A stretch of 36,034 bases of DNA from Deltaproteobacteria bacterium (GTDB taxonomy: Bacteria > Desulfobacterota > Deferrimicrobia > Deferrimicrobiales > Deferrimicrobiaceae). A program made the translations under genes and the position numbers. The stretch covers positions 1 to 36,034 of the forward strand of contig JANXQJ010000006.1 of NCBI GenBank assembly GCA_025356865.1, written 5' to 3'. The notes beneath the pieces are model-generated. The model saw only the letters and a list, made by a program, of their open reading frames with translations, ran no database searches and had not been told where the DNA came from. Below, piece by piece: positions 35,557-36,034 of the stretch. Numbering within the stretch: position 1 is the first letter of the stretch; each line of letters starts with the position of its first letter.

Positions 35557-35763
35557 ATGCGTCTTCAGGACATCAAGTCGATCGCGAAGGGGATGGGCAT
35601 CCCGAATGTTTCCGCCGCGCGGAAGGCGGATCTCATCCGGGCTATCCAGAAGGCCGAGGGGAACTTCGATTGTTTCGGAAGCACCGAGGGCGGGGTTTGC
35701 GATCAAGCGGAATGTGTCTGGCTGAGCGATTGCCTTCCCGCCGGGAGGCAGGAAGACACGTAA
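35557..35763 (+). CDS. Small Rho-N/SAP-like protein with Cys-rich tail
   Basis: A 68-aa protein. The N-terminal helix-extended-helix motif (LQDIKSIAKGMGI...RKADLIRAIQKAEGN) resembles the SAP/Rho N-terminal fold, which can bind nucleic acid. It ends CFGSTEGGVCDQAECVWLSDCL, with four Cys that could hold a metal ion. I associate this layout with short proteins in Geobacter-type genomes. GGAGGAG precedes ATG 35557. A regulatory or metal-sensing role would be a guess. Confidence 0.75.
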   Translation: MRLQDIKSIAKGMGIPNVSAARKADLIRAIQKAEGNFDCFGSTEGGVCDQAECVWLSDCLPAGRQEDT

Positions 35764-35797
35764 CGGCAAGTTCCGTTTCCTTGAAACGGGGGGAGAG

Positions 35798-36034
35798 ATG
35801 AGAGGCAACGGTCCGCCACGCCGCACCGTGCTTTCGGCCATCGTCGGCAGCTCGGCTATTCTGTTCGCGCTGCACTGGATCACTCCGACAGGGCCTCATA
35901 CGCTGCATTGGCTCCATCTCATGTTCCAGAAGCTTTATTACCTGCCGATTCTTTTCGCGGCCGCATGGCTCGGTGTCCGGGCCACGATGCTGACGGCCGC
36001 CTGGGTCAGTATCCTCCTGGGAATCCACATCCTG
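35798..36034 (+). CDS. Membrane sensor protein, probably a histidine kinase (3' end outside window)
   Basis: Not in the ORF track because no stop is reached. ATG 35798 with GGGGGGAGAG upstream opens 79 codons to the window end. Two or three membrane helices are visible (VLSAIVGSSAILFALHWI; LYYLPILFAAAWLGV). The order of a helix, a short loop and YYLPILFAA matches the sensor part of the kinase at 19068. A second kinase next to the pump genes is likely, but the catalytic part is not in view. Confidence 0.7.
   Translation, partial: MRGNGPPRRTVLSAIVGSSAILFALHWITPTGPHTLHWLHLMFQKLYYLPILFAAAWLGVRATMLTAAWVSILLGIHIL

Overview
This window is high-GC and bacterial. The gene order tRNA-Val, thrS, infC, rpmI, rplT, pheS, pheT, ihfA, merR is typical of Desulfuromonadota/Geobacter-like former Deltaproteobacteria. 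The DUF512 protein, the Rho-N/SAP-like Cys-rich small protein and the sigma54-based metal cluster fit that group too. The lineage call is inference from gene content; no rRNA is present. All convincing genes lie on the + strand.

Part 1 (1-15.4 kb) is a dense housekeeping block. It holds the 3' part of dnaE, hflX, pgsA and a DUF512/radical-SAM-like gene, all overlapping. A strong sigma70-type promoter and tRNA-Val(GAC) follow. Next comes the translation operon thrS, infC (AUC start), rpmI, rplT, pheS, pheT, ihfA, merR-like and a lone cupin. It ends with tRNA-Pro(GGG) and a terminator, surE, apt and tRNA-Arg(CCT). The main surprise is the start of pheS: a 22-bp near-perfect hairpin sits directly behind an in-frame UAG, with a 13-codon leader frame in front of it.

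Part 2 (15.4-36.0 kb, after tRNA-Arg) is accessory and looks like one envelope/metal-handling locus. It has a secreted transglutaminase-like protein; a lipoprotein, an NtrC-type response regulator (frameshifted here) and a histidine kinase; a Met-rich repeat lipoprotein; and a small secreted beta-rich protein. A seven-gene operon follows: a DUF2318 protein, a MacB/FtsX-type permease, its ATPase, and four small Cys-, His- or Met-rich envelope proteins. Then come two TolC-family proteins, a CusB-like adaptor with two metal-binding modules, a CusA-like RND pump, and several small proteins. The window ends inside a second membrane sensor gene.

The strongest new observation is a sigma54 regulon. 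Three promoters (before 17049, 22247 and 22969) each have a -24/-12 element. Each also carries two tandem 14-bp dyads resembling GAAGAATATTCTTC, 22-23 bp apart and about 90-120 bp upstream. One has a perfect IHF consensus between enhancer and promoter. The regulator encoded between them has a GAFTGA loop and a Fis-type helix-turn-helix, so it is the natural candidate to bind these dyads. Copper or silver is the likeliest inducer, judged from the CusAB homologues, but this is inference.
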